Source of the DNA: Sphagnum compactum
Taxonomy: Eukaryota > Bryophyta > Sphagnopsida > Sphagnales
NCBI GenBank assembly: GCA_965153455.1
Contig: OZ234498.1
Location: 19,096,001 to 19,160,000 of the forward strand
DNA: 64,000 nucleotides
Reading direction: 5' to 3'
Of this stretch, positions 46,138-58,107 are shown in pieces. The stretch's first letter is position 1, and the number at the start of each line of letters is the position of its first letter. Both the position numbers and the translations under genes were made by a program. Under the pieces are notes generated by a model that saw only the letters and a list, made by a program, of their open reading frames with translations, was not told where the DNA came from and ran no database searches.

Positions 46138-49100
46138 ATGTTGGAGTATACAGAGGAGGACAAAAGTGATGAAGGACCACCTTCCTCAAGTGTGGGAGAG
46201 AGGTCTCCTGCTGCCAATAAGACAGGGACCGCTGATCGGCTGGTCTACAAATTGGTCAAGGTATATGTTCACCTTGTTTTTTTTAGTTGCATGCACTGTG
46301 TATCCGAAACCATGTACAGAGAAGTTCATGTGCAGTAGTTTGGCAGATAAGCCTCATCTCAAAAGCTGTATTTGTGAATTGAGTGCCTTAGTTGGTGCCT
46401 TAGTTCATGGGTCTCTTGCCAGTGGCACACACTGTATTATTGACCATGATTGGGACAGGTTGGAGATGATGGATCAGTTCTTCCAGCCACAGAAGATGAA
46501 GTTTTCCAGTCGTTGGTAGAAGGAAGGAGTGCTGGACTTGCACCCTCATTCACTGGAGGGAGTGATGCCAATGAAGACTATGAGGATGAGGAGGGAAGTG
46601 GTGGATCTCTTGATTCTGATGATGATGATTTGGATGCAAAGGAGGACCCATCATGTCAGTCTATTGTGTGAACTCTCTCTCTGCTTTATTTGATTGGAAT
46701 CTGCTACCCCGAGTCTAACTACGGTAGGACACTTGCTATACTTTAGTGTGTTTATGAGAGGTATTCTGTACATAGTTCTTAGCAATGTGCATTATTGCAC
46801 ATTGCTAAGAAATTCTGCTGTGATGTTGGATCTCTGGCCAACCTGAAAGCTTTTTAGAGGCTGTGGGTATTGTGTCTCCATTTGAACAATTTTGGCAAGC
46901 TTTGTCTCTGCATGAAGGTTTGAGGAATGAAAAAATGAATGATGTTGTTCTGGATTACAGTTTCCTCAGAACTGGACAACCTTGTGGCTGAAAGGACGAA
47001 GCTGTTGGCACGATTTGAGGTACACCAACTCCACAGCATCACCAGTAGTAGTTTTTAACCAGTGAATATAGTACGAATGCTTGTGGCAATAGCATCTGTT
47101 GCGTAGAGAAATTGTCAAGATTTTGTGATGATTTAGAAAAAGGTTTTTTCAAGTCTCTGAAACTTTAGGATACCTGTTGTGTGCAGGTTGTGGATACAAT
47201 GTTGTCGAGAGTGGATGCAGAACAGCAAAAGCGAGTATCATTTCAAGATCAGGTTGGTAGTGTGCTTGGTCACAAGAGCAATTTGTCTGTGTATATGAGC
47301 ACAGGTGATGCAATTGGAGACTACAAGAGACAGCGTCGACCCAACCCAAGATACTTTGACTTTGATGCTAAAGGTGACACTGCTCCTCCCGCAATGCCAC
47401 CACTAATGACATTGAGGTCCAGTACTGGAGAACCTGCTGCAACAGGGACATCACCTGAAAAGCTGCCTTTACAGCCATCTAGTCTAGTCACAATAATTCC
47501 CAGAAATGCATGTGGTTGGGGGTCTCAACAAAGTTTCATCCAAATTGCAGGAACACACAGGGCAAGAGCTGTAGTGAATCAGAAGCCTTCTACCTGGACA
47601 TCCACCAAAGTTCAGGCACCAAAATCGGTAGGCATTCCTGTGGTCAACAGTATGCCTAATCCCACTTCATTGGAGAATCTGTCTATACGTGAACTTCATG
47701 AGGCTTTCCGCAGTACCTATGGTCGTGACACATCTGTTAAAGACAAGCACTGGTTGAGGCGCCAAATATCCACTGGGTGGAGCAAACAACGTGATGCTGC
47801 CCTTAGTATAGGCTCGCATTCTCAGCTGTCTTCACAGACAGATCCAAAAGTCAGGCCGGAGCAACGGTTATCTGCTGAACAACCTCTTCCCTCATCAACT
47901 GCAGCCACAGAGCTGGTCACTGAGAGGGACAAGGTCAATGGTGGTCAAGAACTGGGAACCAATGGTGTTGACTTGACTGAACAACTATGCACCAATGATG
48001 TGGACAGCAAGCAGTCTCTGCGCAGAGCCCTCCCTCTGGCAGTAATCTTTCCAGAGGATGGGTTTGATGCATCAGCTCCTGGCAATTTGAATGAATTGGG
48101 AGCTGGTGGTGCTCAAATAGCAGTATTTGGTGAGGTGGTCAACACTGGGAAGCAGGTTGGGGGGAAAAGGCAGCGGAAGCCAAATCGTCGTTACATTGAG
48201 GATGAAAGGGAGGTGGGTCCAGGCACAGTCATAGCTAATTGCAGCAAGCCAGGTCCTGGTGGGATTGATTCTGGTGGACATGGTTCTGGAATGTCAAGTA
48301 GACTTTCTTGGAGAACTGTCACAACAGATACTGGTCCAGCTGACCTTGTTGGTCAACCTGGGACCTTGCAAGTTTCAACATTACAAAATTCTTCACGGGC
48401 AAACATTCTTCAAGGTCAATGCACGAACGCTGGCAACAGTAGTCTGGTATGTAAATCAATTTCTCACATCATTTCTTGCAACTACTATTGAATATTGGGC
48501 ACTACGCCGCGGACTCGTGGATGCTTGCACCAGTCCCTGCAAGAAAGGAGACATTCTGATTAGGTTGGAATGCAAGATATATCTTTTGCCTCTCTGTTCC
48601 TTCATGTAATCTGGAGTGATTATTAGGGTGAGAAATTCTTTTTTCTTTCCATGATTTTAGAAACAGGTTGAATGATCATTTTTTCAGTCTGTGTTTGGTG
48701 CATACAGAAGCACAAAACAGAAGGAAGGGCTACAAAGCTTGTTAAGATGACCCATTCAGCAGCACCACCGGCACAGGAGGGGACTGTACTCAAAGTGAAG
48801 TTTCGATTACCTGCTGCCCCAGGCAGGGACAAGGTAATATTTAAAGCTTAGGTTCCGCCCATGCTTCATTTGTCACTCCTACAGGTTCATAGAATGTTAA
48901 GGTAGCCTGGAAAGATGGAAACCTTACTTCGAAAGGAATGGTGTATGCCTCCTTATGATGATCAACTGAGATATGTTCATCTGCAGATGAAGGAATGGTC
49001 TTTGTAGTTTTTTATTGTTGGGTGTGCTGGAGGCCCCAATCACTATCCTCTATGCAGCTGTCTCTATGCCTTTGGCTTAGATGCTTGCTTGTACTGATGA

Positions 49101-52027
49101 AATGAAGCTTACCATGACAAGCTTGTTGCAGCTTGAATGAGGATACTACTTGCCTTTTTTAAACTAGCTATGTCTCTTGACTTCTAGCCAAGATCAGAAC
49201 TGAGTCTTCCTGTTGCTTCCAGAAATGCAACAGAAACTCAGGATGCAGAGTTTGTATAATGGTTGGTTTGCCCAAAATTTTGAGCAGATCATTATATATT
49301 GATCTACAGCCACTGTCAGGAGCTGATGAAGCCATTGGGTAGTCATCATGGCAGTTTGTCACTTGTATATATTTGTGATGGAGGTGATGATCTGACACAT
49401 TGTGTGATGGTCCGACTTGGAGGTGATGGTCTGACTCTCATAAGTTTATGACTACAATTGTCAGATTACCTTTAAAATTGTTGTAGAGATTTCTCTGCAA
49501 TTTCTCCGTCATGTGTAGTTCTATCTGATGAATAAGCTTACTTTTGGATCCCCCTTTGATCTTGGGGAAGGGTCTTGTCTGATGGTTTTCCAGCCTTGCA
49601 TATTGTTATTGCTCTTGTCGTTGTGTTCATGTTTCTTCTTGGTTTCTTTGGTCATGTCCTTCTCTTTAATGTTCTTTTGAGCTAGCCAGCAGCATGCTCA
49701 AGTCTGCAGTTACTGCTGGTCTTGTGACAAAACTCCCCCAGCATGTTGGTACCTATGACAGGGACCTCCACCTACTGCTAGGAGCTAATGAAGTTGATGG
49801 GGATGTTCAATTACCATACATCTTGCTGTTAAAGGCCACTAAACATGCTTGTGTCTGTATGCTATTGTTCAAACTGTGCCTTTTAGGGTTCACCATGTCT
49901 TTTAGGGTGGGGTTTGCTGATGTGTTGTTGATCTGAAATCTCTACAACCATGCTATGGGGTCATCTCTCAGTTCTGTTTAGGTGACTTAAGAAGTCAAAG
50001 TATGGAAAAGGCCTCAATACTTATGAAGATGTAGTTGGTATGCTGTTGCTTTGCTTTTGTGTTCTCATTCCCTGACCTGTATCCCTTCTTTCTCTTGAAG
50101 ATTTTGTGGTTGGGTCCTAGGATGGCTTGTACGAGTTGAATGGAGAGGCCAGGGATCAAGGATCATGCTTGTTGCCAGTGCCCTCAAGGGATTCTGCAGA
50201 TCTCCTGCAACCTCTGGCTTCAGATATTGGGGGTGCAGGTCCTGCTGGGGAACAGCTCATTGCTGCACCAGTTCCAACAGCCAATGGCGGAACCCGACGG
50301 AAACATCACCGTCCATGGACTCTTCATGAAGTAATGACATTGGTTGAGGGCGTGGCACATTGTGGTGGGGGGAAGTGGGCTGATATAAAGAAGCTGGCTT
50401 TTTCTTCTATTGGTTATAGGACGGCTGTTGATTTGAAGGTAAATTTCTCTCTTGCTAGGCATACTGCTGGTATGTGTTAGGGACTGAGCTTGACTCAATG
50501 AAGGTGATTGTTCTATATATCTTGTTGATCCATCTGGTCTGGTACTTTTAGTACGAATGTGCCTTTGTTCTGTGTGCTCATATTGACTGATTTCATGATC
50601 GATATGAGTTAGCTGCAATAGGTAGGTAGATGTACATGGCTTCTTCTCTTACATAAGTAAAACAACATAGAGTATTGCAGCTTGCTACATTGAGCTGACA
50701 AGCCAATTTGTAGATGTCATTGTCAGCAATGCACAACAGAAGGTGAATTTGGTCATCCATGTATTGCATTGGTCCATTAGCAATGTATATGAAGGCATAT
50801 AAGGTTGGTTCTTTGCTTTGTCGAGTCCTGCAGACTTTTTGTATGTGGATTGTATTGATATCACATTGCAATTGTGTGCCTACAAAGACTGTTCTTTTGG
50901 TCGCAGGACAAGTGGCGAAACTTATTGCGAGCTAGCAGAGCTCAGCTATATCCACCCAAGCAGGTATGTCTCTTACAAGCACTGGCGTTTCCATCACCTT
51001 TCCCTGGATATGCTAAACTTGGATTTATAAACAGTTTACGTCTCTGAGGCTTTGCTACTTCCAGAGAGTTCTTCATAGCTTATGTGGTGAGTTTAGTCAT
51101 TCTTCTGAACAATTCTTTGAAGCATTCATTAGATGAATCTCAGAATGCGTTACACAGATTCTTGGTTCAAAATGGGGGAGCTTTGTAAAGGCCACTTTGT
51201 TCTCAAAGTTGCATTTTCTAAATCCTTGTGTTGATTCTCTCTCCTCCTCCTCCTCCTCCTCCTCCTCCTCCTATAACTTCTTTTCTCTCGTCTTCTTAGT
51301 GTTCCATTTCTCCTTTGTATCTTTGTTTTCTGTCTGTTGAACCATCTAGTGTTATGCTAAGCCTTCCCAATAGCTTCAGATTTGTGACAGAAACATAGTT
51401 GGTTGGTTGATGTTTGACATTTGCTATACCCACCCATTGCTGGGAACTAATGAACTCTGGAGTCCTTATAGTAGTTAGTCACTGACATACCTGCTGCTGT
51501 TGATGTTCACAGAAGATGCAAGAGTCTCTCCCTGTTGTTCACAGCACTTTTTAGTTGTATTCTGTTCTATTTATTTGGTGTGATTTGCTGCTCTTCTTCC
51601 TATAGATTGCTGTTCTGGTTCTTGATGTTTGGTCTGAAACCTCCCTAACATTGTTATTTGGTCATCTCACAACTTCCACTGAGGTTGACTAATAGTGTCA
51701 GTGGGGAGATTTTGATACTTATGGAGATATTTTGTTTCTACAATTTCACAGTTTCTCTAGGTTTGTTAAATTCTGTCAGAATGTCAAGTATGGTAGGACA
51801 ATGCCCTTTTTCCTGTTACTTGATGGTTTAGGGACATTCCCAAATATTGACAAACAGATGGGAAGTGACATGAACAGGGAGAAAGGAAGAAGCAGTTTAC
51901 TGCAGCTATTCCAGATACCCTTTTAGCTCAAGTTCGTGCGTTGACAGCCATCCAACATCAAGAGGCCTCAGGTAGAGGTGCTGCAGGGATGACAAGTCGC
52001 AGTGGGAGAACTGTACACAGAAAATAG
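46138..52027 (+). CDS. Myb/SANT telobox DNA-binding protein (TRF-like)
   Basis: Exons by phase: 46136-46260 (ATG 46138), 46459-46654, 46961-47019, 47187-48446, 48708-48833, 50121-50438, 50907-50963, about 51878-52027. Total about 762 residues. Nuclear DNA or chromatin binding is expected. Visible: LVYKLVKVGDDGSVLPATED (about 35-55), acidic tract EDYEDEE through SDDDDLD (about 80-100), helical SSELDNLVAERTKLLARFE, basic motifs KRQRRPNPRYFDFD (173-186) and KRQRKPNRRYIEDE (453-466), a conserved-looking LSIRELHEAFRSTYGRDT followed by WLRRQI (about 290-318), and a C-terminal Myb domain RKHHRPWTLHEVMTLVEG to the telobox helix VDLKDKWRNLL (about 648-701), then IPDTLLAQVRAL. VDLKDKWRNLL is the hallmark of plant telomere-repeat or telobox binding Mybs. 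A single C-terminal Myb without a ubiquitin-like domain argues for a TRF-like factor rather than a TRP1/TBP1-type protein. The last acceptor is uncertain. Confidence 0.9.
46776..46811. repeat. Perfect hairpin, 16-bp arms, in an intron
   Basis: TTCTTAGCAATGTGCA (46776-46791) and TGCACATTGCTAAGAA (46796-46811) pair without mismatch around a TTAT loop. It lies in the intron 46655-46960 of the Myb/telobox gene. Confidence 0.9.
48834..50120 (+). other. Long intron with a repeat shared with a later intron
   Basis: Text at about 49770-50040 ('ggagctaatgaa', 'gatctgaaatctc', 'ggtcatctctcag', 'atacttatgaagat') recurs in the same order and orientation at about 51435-51730 in the intron 50964-51877. 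The sequence is diverged. Probably two insertions of one dispersed element, or an internal duplication. Confidence 0.45.
51241..51273. repeat. CTC trinucleotide microsatellite
   Basis: About ten CTC units in the intron 50964-51877 of the Myb/telobox gene. Confidence 0.9.
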
Positions 52028-53159
52028 CTACATCATTATGTTCCAGTAATTGAGTTCCACCATCCAAATTGCCTGAAGTTTATGAGCAGTAAATTCAGGT
52101 TAAGCTGGTGAGTATCACGAATTGTTGATCTCTTGGCCCGAGGTTGTGTTCCCTTCTCTCATTTTGAAGTGATGCCACCCTTTTGTATGACTGACTGCCC
52201 CACACACTAAGGTGTCAAAAGGTTGACAAAGTGTTGACTGATGACTTTGCTCTGGTCATTAGACCTTGCACAGGACCTTAGACTAGTAAAGCATTTGGGT
52301 ATAATACTTTGTTGTAGGGGATAGTCACTCCAGCTAATATCATTTGAAGGGACATATCAACACAGCAAGTGTAGGTTTGTGTTGTAAGGTAGTGAAGCGA
52401 GTGTGCGAACTCTTGCTTGTCTGTGGCCTGGTTCTGTACAGTAATAGGGGTAACCTTGGCTTTTGTATTCTTCAGACTGTAAGTATTGAAGCTGCATGAA
52501 TTTGGCCATGGCAAAGATGGTAGAGGCACAAGGGGGGATGGGTGGGTGGGGGGTGTAAAGTTCTCAAATTGATTGCATTGTGCTTTCCAATCTATGCTGT
52601 ACAAAGTGTTCAGTTCTCACAGAAGTGATAGAGTAATCTCTTTCCAAAGGCTGACCCGCTAGATGTAAGCTTGTAGGTTGCCAAGTTTGTGCAGGTGCAT
52701 CCAACCACAACCACATGTTTGCTGGTGTGTGCGAGAACTGAACTCGCTTCACAAAAGAACATGTGGTCATCAGATTCATCCATTGGTTTCGGGATATTGA
52801 CCTTATGGTTACCCACAAATATGCTGGACAGTGGAAGGGTGGGGTGGGGAGGATATGATGTAAACAAGGTTTTATATGCTTCAATATACTGACAGCATCA
52901 CTATTGCACGAGTTCCCGAGGATACAGGATACTTTTCCCTCCTCCATTAGTACTTGGACGAGTTCACCTACAATACATCAGGTCTAGGCCTTGCATTGTA
53001 GCTGTCTTGACACGGGGTTCCAGTAAAATAGTAGACCCGATGTGGTTAGACCTCCTGCCGTCCCTGATTCCCAAGTCTAGGTCTGCCTTACGGTCTTCCA
53101 CCTCAGCTTCCTTCTCCATTTGTCCTGCTGAAGTAATTTAATTTTTTCAACGTCTCGAG
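52028..53159. other. 3' region of the Myb/telobox gene and intergenic DNA
   Basis: The first few hundred bases are probable 3' UTR. The overlapping frames at 52278-52947 on minus and 52689-52892 on plus show no domain. The sequence is more GC-balanced than the flanks and may be an old unmasked repeat. Confidence 0.45.
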
Positions 53160-53300
53160 CTACTTGCTTAGTATGAACATCGGTTCAGTAGTACTCAAGG
53201 CAAGTACCATAGAAAGATGCTCATCCCAATCATTCCCTTGCTCATTTCTCCACTGGGTCAGTTTAGGTACTGTTCATGGACTTTGTTTGGCCATTCCCTT
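53160..53300 (-). mobile_element. Ty3/gypsy integrase fragment (decayed)
   Basis: The minus strand reads QWRNEQGNDWDEHLSMVLA followed by STTEP. This matches the order NEQQ-DWDEHLP-AYN-TTE-SPF known from the C-terminal half of Ty3/gypsy integrase cores. The flanks are broken and no other pol part is readable nearby. Confidence 0.45.
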
Positions 53301-54113
53301 GAAGGTAGAATGTAATACCATTTTGTTCAAAATGGACTTGATTTCAAAGTTCTTGTGAGTTTCAAGAGACAATTAATGAGTTTCAAGAGACAAAAATCAT
53401 TCTAAATTTAATGATCTTTGCTCATCGGTCTGAAATTTATCAAAGGACAAACATGCACACTATCTTGTTGAGTGCTTTCCAATGGTACCAAAAGTGGAAT
53501 GAGGAGCCCTATAGTTTGGAAGAATTATTACATGGTCGCCTCTAAAGAAAGAAACAAATAATTCTTAATTCAAATGACAAGAGGAACAAGGAATTGGTAT
53601 ATATGGGTGATTTTTGAAAATCTATCGGATGATTGTCCTTGGACAATTTCAAAGACAATTCGTAGTTGCCTTATTTTCAAGCCTACCTATTTTGCTCTTT
53701 TCTCTTACACACCAACATGGATATGAAAAGGCAAATTACCATGTGCATTTTCATGTCCATGATATTGATATTTATTCACATTGAATTGAATTTGAGATTC
53801 ACATAAAATAATGATGAACTATTGGAAACCATTTGGGAACATATGAAGAAGGAAAAAAATAGTTGATTATCATGCATATTGAAGCAACACACAACAAGTA
53901 AATAGATCAAGCAATCTCTTCCATATTTTTGGTAGCACAAAAGTGGATTTGGTATAGGAGAAGGTCCTGCTATGGGCACCTTCCAAATTTGAAATCCTTG
54001 AGCTTGGTCGATTGAGGGAGGTTGAAAATTCGAAAGGCCCCCATAATGGGAACTTCCCCAATGTAAAGTAACGATATTTTTTTCTTGTTTTTTTAAGTGA
54101 CTAATTATAAAAC
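53301..54113. other. AT-rich intergenic DNA
   Basis: No domain. An imperfect inverted pair built on 'tatgggcaccttccaaattt' (53975) and 'attcgaaaggcccccat' (54030) belongs to the same word family as the hairpin at 54114-54180. Confidence 0.5.
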
Positions 54114-54180
54114 TGGATCTTCCGAAATTCAAAAGGCCCAATACAACCTATACTTGGCCTTTCGAATTTCGAAAGATCCA
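54114..54180. repeat. Hairpin, about 27-bp arms
   Basis: TGGATCTTCCGAAATTCAAA continuing to GGCC (54114-54141) pairs with GGCCTTTCGAATTTCGAAAG and following bases (54154-54180), with two or three mismatches and a 12-base loop. Part of a local family based on TTCGAAATTCGAAAGG; probably a tiny MITE or MITE end. Confidence 0.75.
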
Positions 54181-55306
54181 ATAAAACAAATATAAGTTTT
54201 AAATAAGTCTGAGATAAATGAGAAAAAGTCAAGCAAGACGTATTCAAGCTAAGGAGCGACCTAAAAATACAAAGGAAAAAAAACTGTTGGTGCTTTACAT
54301 GTATCTAAGGACCCTCAAACCACAAGTGAAAAGTAGTTCCTTTCATCAAATGCAATTGAATTAACTATGACAAGCTTATATTGGTAGATTAAAGGGTTTC
54401 AAGTTGACACAAGACCATTCTAACATTGGTTTCAAATTTTGGCAAGATAATTCATAATGCACACAAAGAAATCCAACTAAAAATGGTAAGCATGGAGAAT
54501 TTCTTCACAGTTAAATATGCCACCATCCAATACAATGCCAAATTTGGAACTCAAATTTGGAACTCAAATTTTTTTTCAACATGAATCCCATATGGTTGGA
54601 AAGAAACAATTTAAGGTATCATTTAGGATGAAAAAATCTAGTCTTTGATGATTTTTTTTAAAAAAATTTGATCCCCATCAATATTAATGAATTTAAAAGT
54701 GTCAAATATTTTACAATACAATATCTTGGGACAACACAATTATGAATTTTTCAATATCATATATGTTGTGTCCTGAGTATGATAAAATAGGACTAGATAA
54801 AGGAATATAAAAAAAGAGTGATGTTATGACAAAATTTGATACATTTTTGAAAAATTCAACCCATATGAGTTTTGAAATCCATTATTTGTAGTTGTGATTT
54901 GACATGTCCAATTTGTCTTGATTAACAAATCTAGAAGTAGTGTGAAATTGTTCCTTGGATTTGCTCTCATTAAGAAAAAACTAGATGTGAATAGATGCAT
55001 CCAATATTAAAGAACATGACTATTGTATCCTAGTTCACAAGTCGAAAATTGTCACAAAAGGTTAAATTTTTCCATTTACTAGCCTTTGAAAATATCATTC
55101 CCAAAGGAACATTCAAACTAGGAAAGGAGATCGCAATAGGTTCAAATTTTGCAACATAACATAATACATGTTATCAGCATCAATATAAAAGGGAAAAAAA
55201 ACTCACTTCTAGATTTCTCTACTACACAAAAATGGGTCCTACACCAAATCATCTACCAACTCCCATTGCCTAATACAACACATAATCAAAAGGGCTCATA
55301 TGCTAA
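54181..55306. other. AT-rich intergenic DNA
   Basis: No open frame or defined repeat. A 12-base phrase 'tttggaactcaaa' is doubled near 54544. Confidence 0.6.
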
Positions 55307-55633
55307 GTGTTTCAATGTTTCCATTTAATGCACAAATGTAAGTTGCCAAATTGGAAAAAGTTCTGAGGGTTTATTGCCCGCCTTCATAGCACTCCAAAAA
55401 ACAAAGATGTGTGTTTTTGTTCATATGATTGTTTGGCTGATGAATCAATCATGTGATAGGGTGTTTCAATGTTTTCCATTTAATGCACAAATGTAAGTTG
55501 CAAATTTGGAAGAAGTTGTGGGGGCTTATTGCCCACCTTCATAACACTCCAAAAGAAAACAAGCGATGTGTGTTTTTGTTCGTATGATGGTTTGGATGAT
55601 GTATCGGATGATGTATCAATCATGTGAGGGGGT
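55307..55633. repeat. 154-bp direct tandem repeat, two copies
   Basis: Copies starting at 55307 and 55461 share 'gtgtttcaatgttt', 'aatgcacaaatgtaagttgc', 'ttattgcccrccttcata', 'gatgtgtgtttttgttc' and 'atcaatcatgtga'. The second copy has an extra 'gatgtatcg' block. No coding content. Confidence 0.85.
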
Positions 55634-56910
55634 GACTTCATCTTTCACCTCTCTTTGAAGAAGATTTAAAGCTTATGACTATGGAAGAAAATTCTTAAGA
55701 CCTTAAATCAAACCACTACTCTCCTCCACTCCAATAAAATCTGAACAATATGATGTCTTGAAACATGCCAAGCAATGAATGGGTGTTATGAAAGGAGATT
55801 ATATACTTTTATGTGTAGACAATTTTCAACTCTAGGAATTATATTTGTTTGACTACTCTTTTTAATGCCCCTTGGCTACTAGCAATCTTGGCTACCTGAG
55901 CCAATCTTCATGAGAAGCTTAACATTGTGGCTAACTATAGTAGCAATTTTTGCAAGCTCTATCATGCACCCAACAAGAAAGCCCTTGACTTGCTTGCAAT
56001 TGATATCATGATCTTTGAATTTCTTGAGGGTAAGAATAGTTGGATTGATTCAACAAGCTCTATTTGGATTCAAAAATCTGGGAGAAGGGGTGGGAAGAGA
56101 GTGCATTTCTCCTTGTACATTGTATCTCCTGGACACAAGATTTCATGAAATTTTTTTAATGAAGAGATAGATTGGTGATTCTCATAAGAATATGATTGCA
56201 CTAGTTGGTGACAATGTCAGACCATCACCTTCATCATGGATAACACAAGGAAGAGTTGCCACAAGCTTCCTCGCTAACTTCATTAACTCCAGTTGTGGGT
56301 GTAGATGGGTGTACAATAATAATCTGTCCAAACTTTTAGGCAAAACCCTATGCAAACACTTGTTGTCATGAGTTTCTATTGCATTTCTAAAGTCAATCAA
56401 AAAATTCAATCATGGCATCAGCTAGCACGCATGAGACATAGTTACTAACTGAAAAAGTCATTAGTGTTGCCATTTAAGTTGCAATAAGCTTGTGAAAATA
56501 AGCCTCATTGTACCTTTGTCCATGTAGACACAAAGCATCTAAGACTAGGGCATGGAGAGAGGCCAACCTAGAAGGTATGTGGTTGGACCTCATGCACCCT
56601 AAACCTATCCTCTGAGCACACCAATAATGACTAGTATATGCATAACATCTATGAAAGCCACTTGAAAATATTATCTATGAGATTGCAAATAAAACTCCAC
56701 ATCAAGAGCACAATGATGAAGGTAACAAGACAATGAATGTGCCATAACCTCATAGGAGTCATTCACAAAAGTGTCCAACACTCATCACCTTCATCATGAA
56801 TGGTTGTGATGAGTTGCTATGACTCTTCATTGACTTCATGAGCACCCGAAAGTGGGTGTAGTAGATATGCATAAGGACTTCAAAGACTCTCTATGTTTCA
56901 AATAAATTCA
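55634..56910 (-). other. Decayed sequence with a repeated coding-like segment on minus
   Basis: Minus frame 56182-56409 ends LVATLPCVIHDEGDGLT. A second, broken copy at about 56775-56885 reads with IHDEGDE in the same place, and DNA blocks 'tcatcaccttcatcatg' and 'gtgggtgtag' are shared. This suggests a repeated protein module in a dead gene or retroelement. Family unknown. Confidence 0.35.
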
Positions 56911-57510
56911 GAAACCTAATGATTCACGATGCCTAGTGTACAAAATATGCTTAGTACCACAACCTTTTGTCCACATCAACCTTGGCTCCACTCTACGGTA
57001 CACTATGAGTAGCAATTTGATCAATTGACGAATAAAAAAGTGATTTTGTTGAAATTAAGTTCCATTCGAATGAAAATATTGAATGAGATTGCATGCACCT
57101 TGAATTGAATGTGAGTTCAATTTCAAATTCAATTCAATTCAATTCAAATTCAATTGAAAAGAAATGGGATGCAAATTGGTGGAGAAGGTTTTCAAACTTG
57201 CTTGTGAATATGATGTTGAAGAACAAAAACTTTAAAAAGACTCAGATCCAAAAATACACCTTTCCATGCTTCTTTACTTGAGAATGGGTTAGACAGATTC
57301 TGGGCAGAAAATTGGTAGGATGAAATACCATGGGACACTACAGTATCCTATCTATAGTTGTCCTACCTAAGCCAGCTCCGACGAATCATCGTCACTGGAA
57401 TTTACTTTGACAGCATGTTCTTGATTGGAAGGAGGTAACTACTGGGGAGTAGGCAGTATTCTATGGAAAAGAATAGAACTGTGTTAGCTCACAATGTGTC
57501 CAATGAGTAT
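56911..57510. other. Intergenic DNA
   Basis: Contains a short run of 'attcaa' repeats at 57118-57154. No gene is recognised. Composition becomes less AT-rich after 57300. Confidence 0.5.
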
Positions 57511-57530
57511 TTTTTTCACCTTCAGGGAAG

Positions 57531-58029
57531 GTGATCCAGGGCTCTCGCTCAACACTTTTTCACAGGCATCATGAAACCAAGGCAACAATCACAACCAGCA
57601 TTGGACATTGGATCAAACATAAGGGCAGCCAAAACAATCCTTGCAGGCATTATATCCATTTGAAACATGACACAGGAAAACACAATTTTAAGGTGATTGC
57701 CTGCTGCTGCTGTCAAGGAACATAATCTCTCTTGTGTTTGTTATGATGAGACTCACTGCTTCATAGATAAGAGCACAAAGTTGGTGGAGTCCAGGACAAA
57801 TAAATGGTTGCTCTACTCACCCAGTTTCTATGGCAAGATAAAGGACGGGAAAAAAAAAGTCTCAATTCTAAACCCTAAAGCCGCTGGCTGGCTTGTTCAG
57901 CCCAAGAAACTCTCGACAAAAAAAAAGAAAAGAATACATGTGTTAAGGAAAATTGGAAAACCTGTTTGTGAGATTGTTGAGCAGATCCCCAAGGCCAAAA
58001 AGCAAAGTGTGATGTGCTCCTCCCTTTGA
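57531..58029 (+). pseudogene. Unidentified ORF pair, possibly one frameshifted gene
   Basis: Frame 1 (57531-57725) contains GHWIKHKGSQNNPCRHYIHL and KHDTGKHNFKVIACC. Frame 2 (57697-58029) continues with EHNLSCVCYDETHCFID, WLLYSPSFYGKIKDGKKK, LNPKAAGWLVQPKKLS and a Lys-rich tail to a TGA at 58027-58029. The two overlap by 29 bases, and one indel in the TGC-rich overlap would join them into about 160 residues. I do not recognise the protein. It ends 78 bases from the 3' end of the PurE gene, tail to tail. Could be a last exon, a retrogene remnant or chance. Confidence 0.35.
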
Positions 58030-58107
58030 AGAAATGGGAGTGATTTCAAACAGGAAACCCTAAAGAATTTGGGTTTGTGTGATAGGGTTTGCAGATCCTT
58101 CTTCTCT

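Noticed and set aside
46055-46519. 154-codon plus frame
   Set aside because: It overlaps two exons and an intron of the Myb/telobox gene in another frame and has no domain.
52278-52947. Minus ORFs of 108 and 127 codons downstream of the Myb/telobox gene
   Set aside because: No domain, overlapping alternative frames on both strands, no splice or start evidence.
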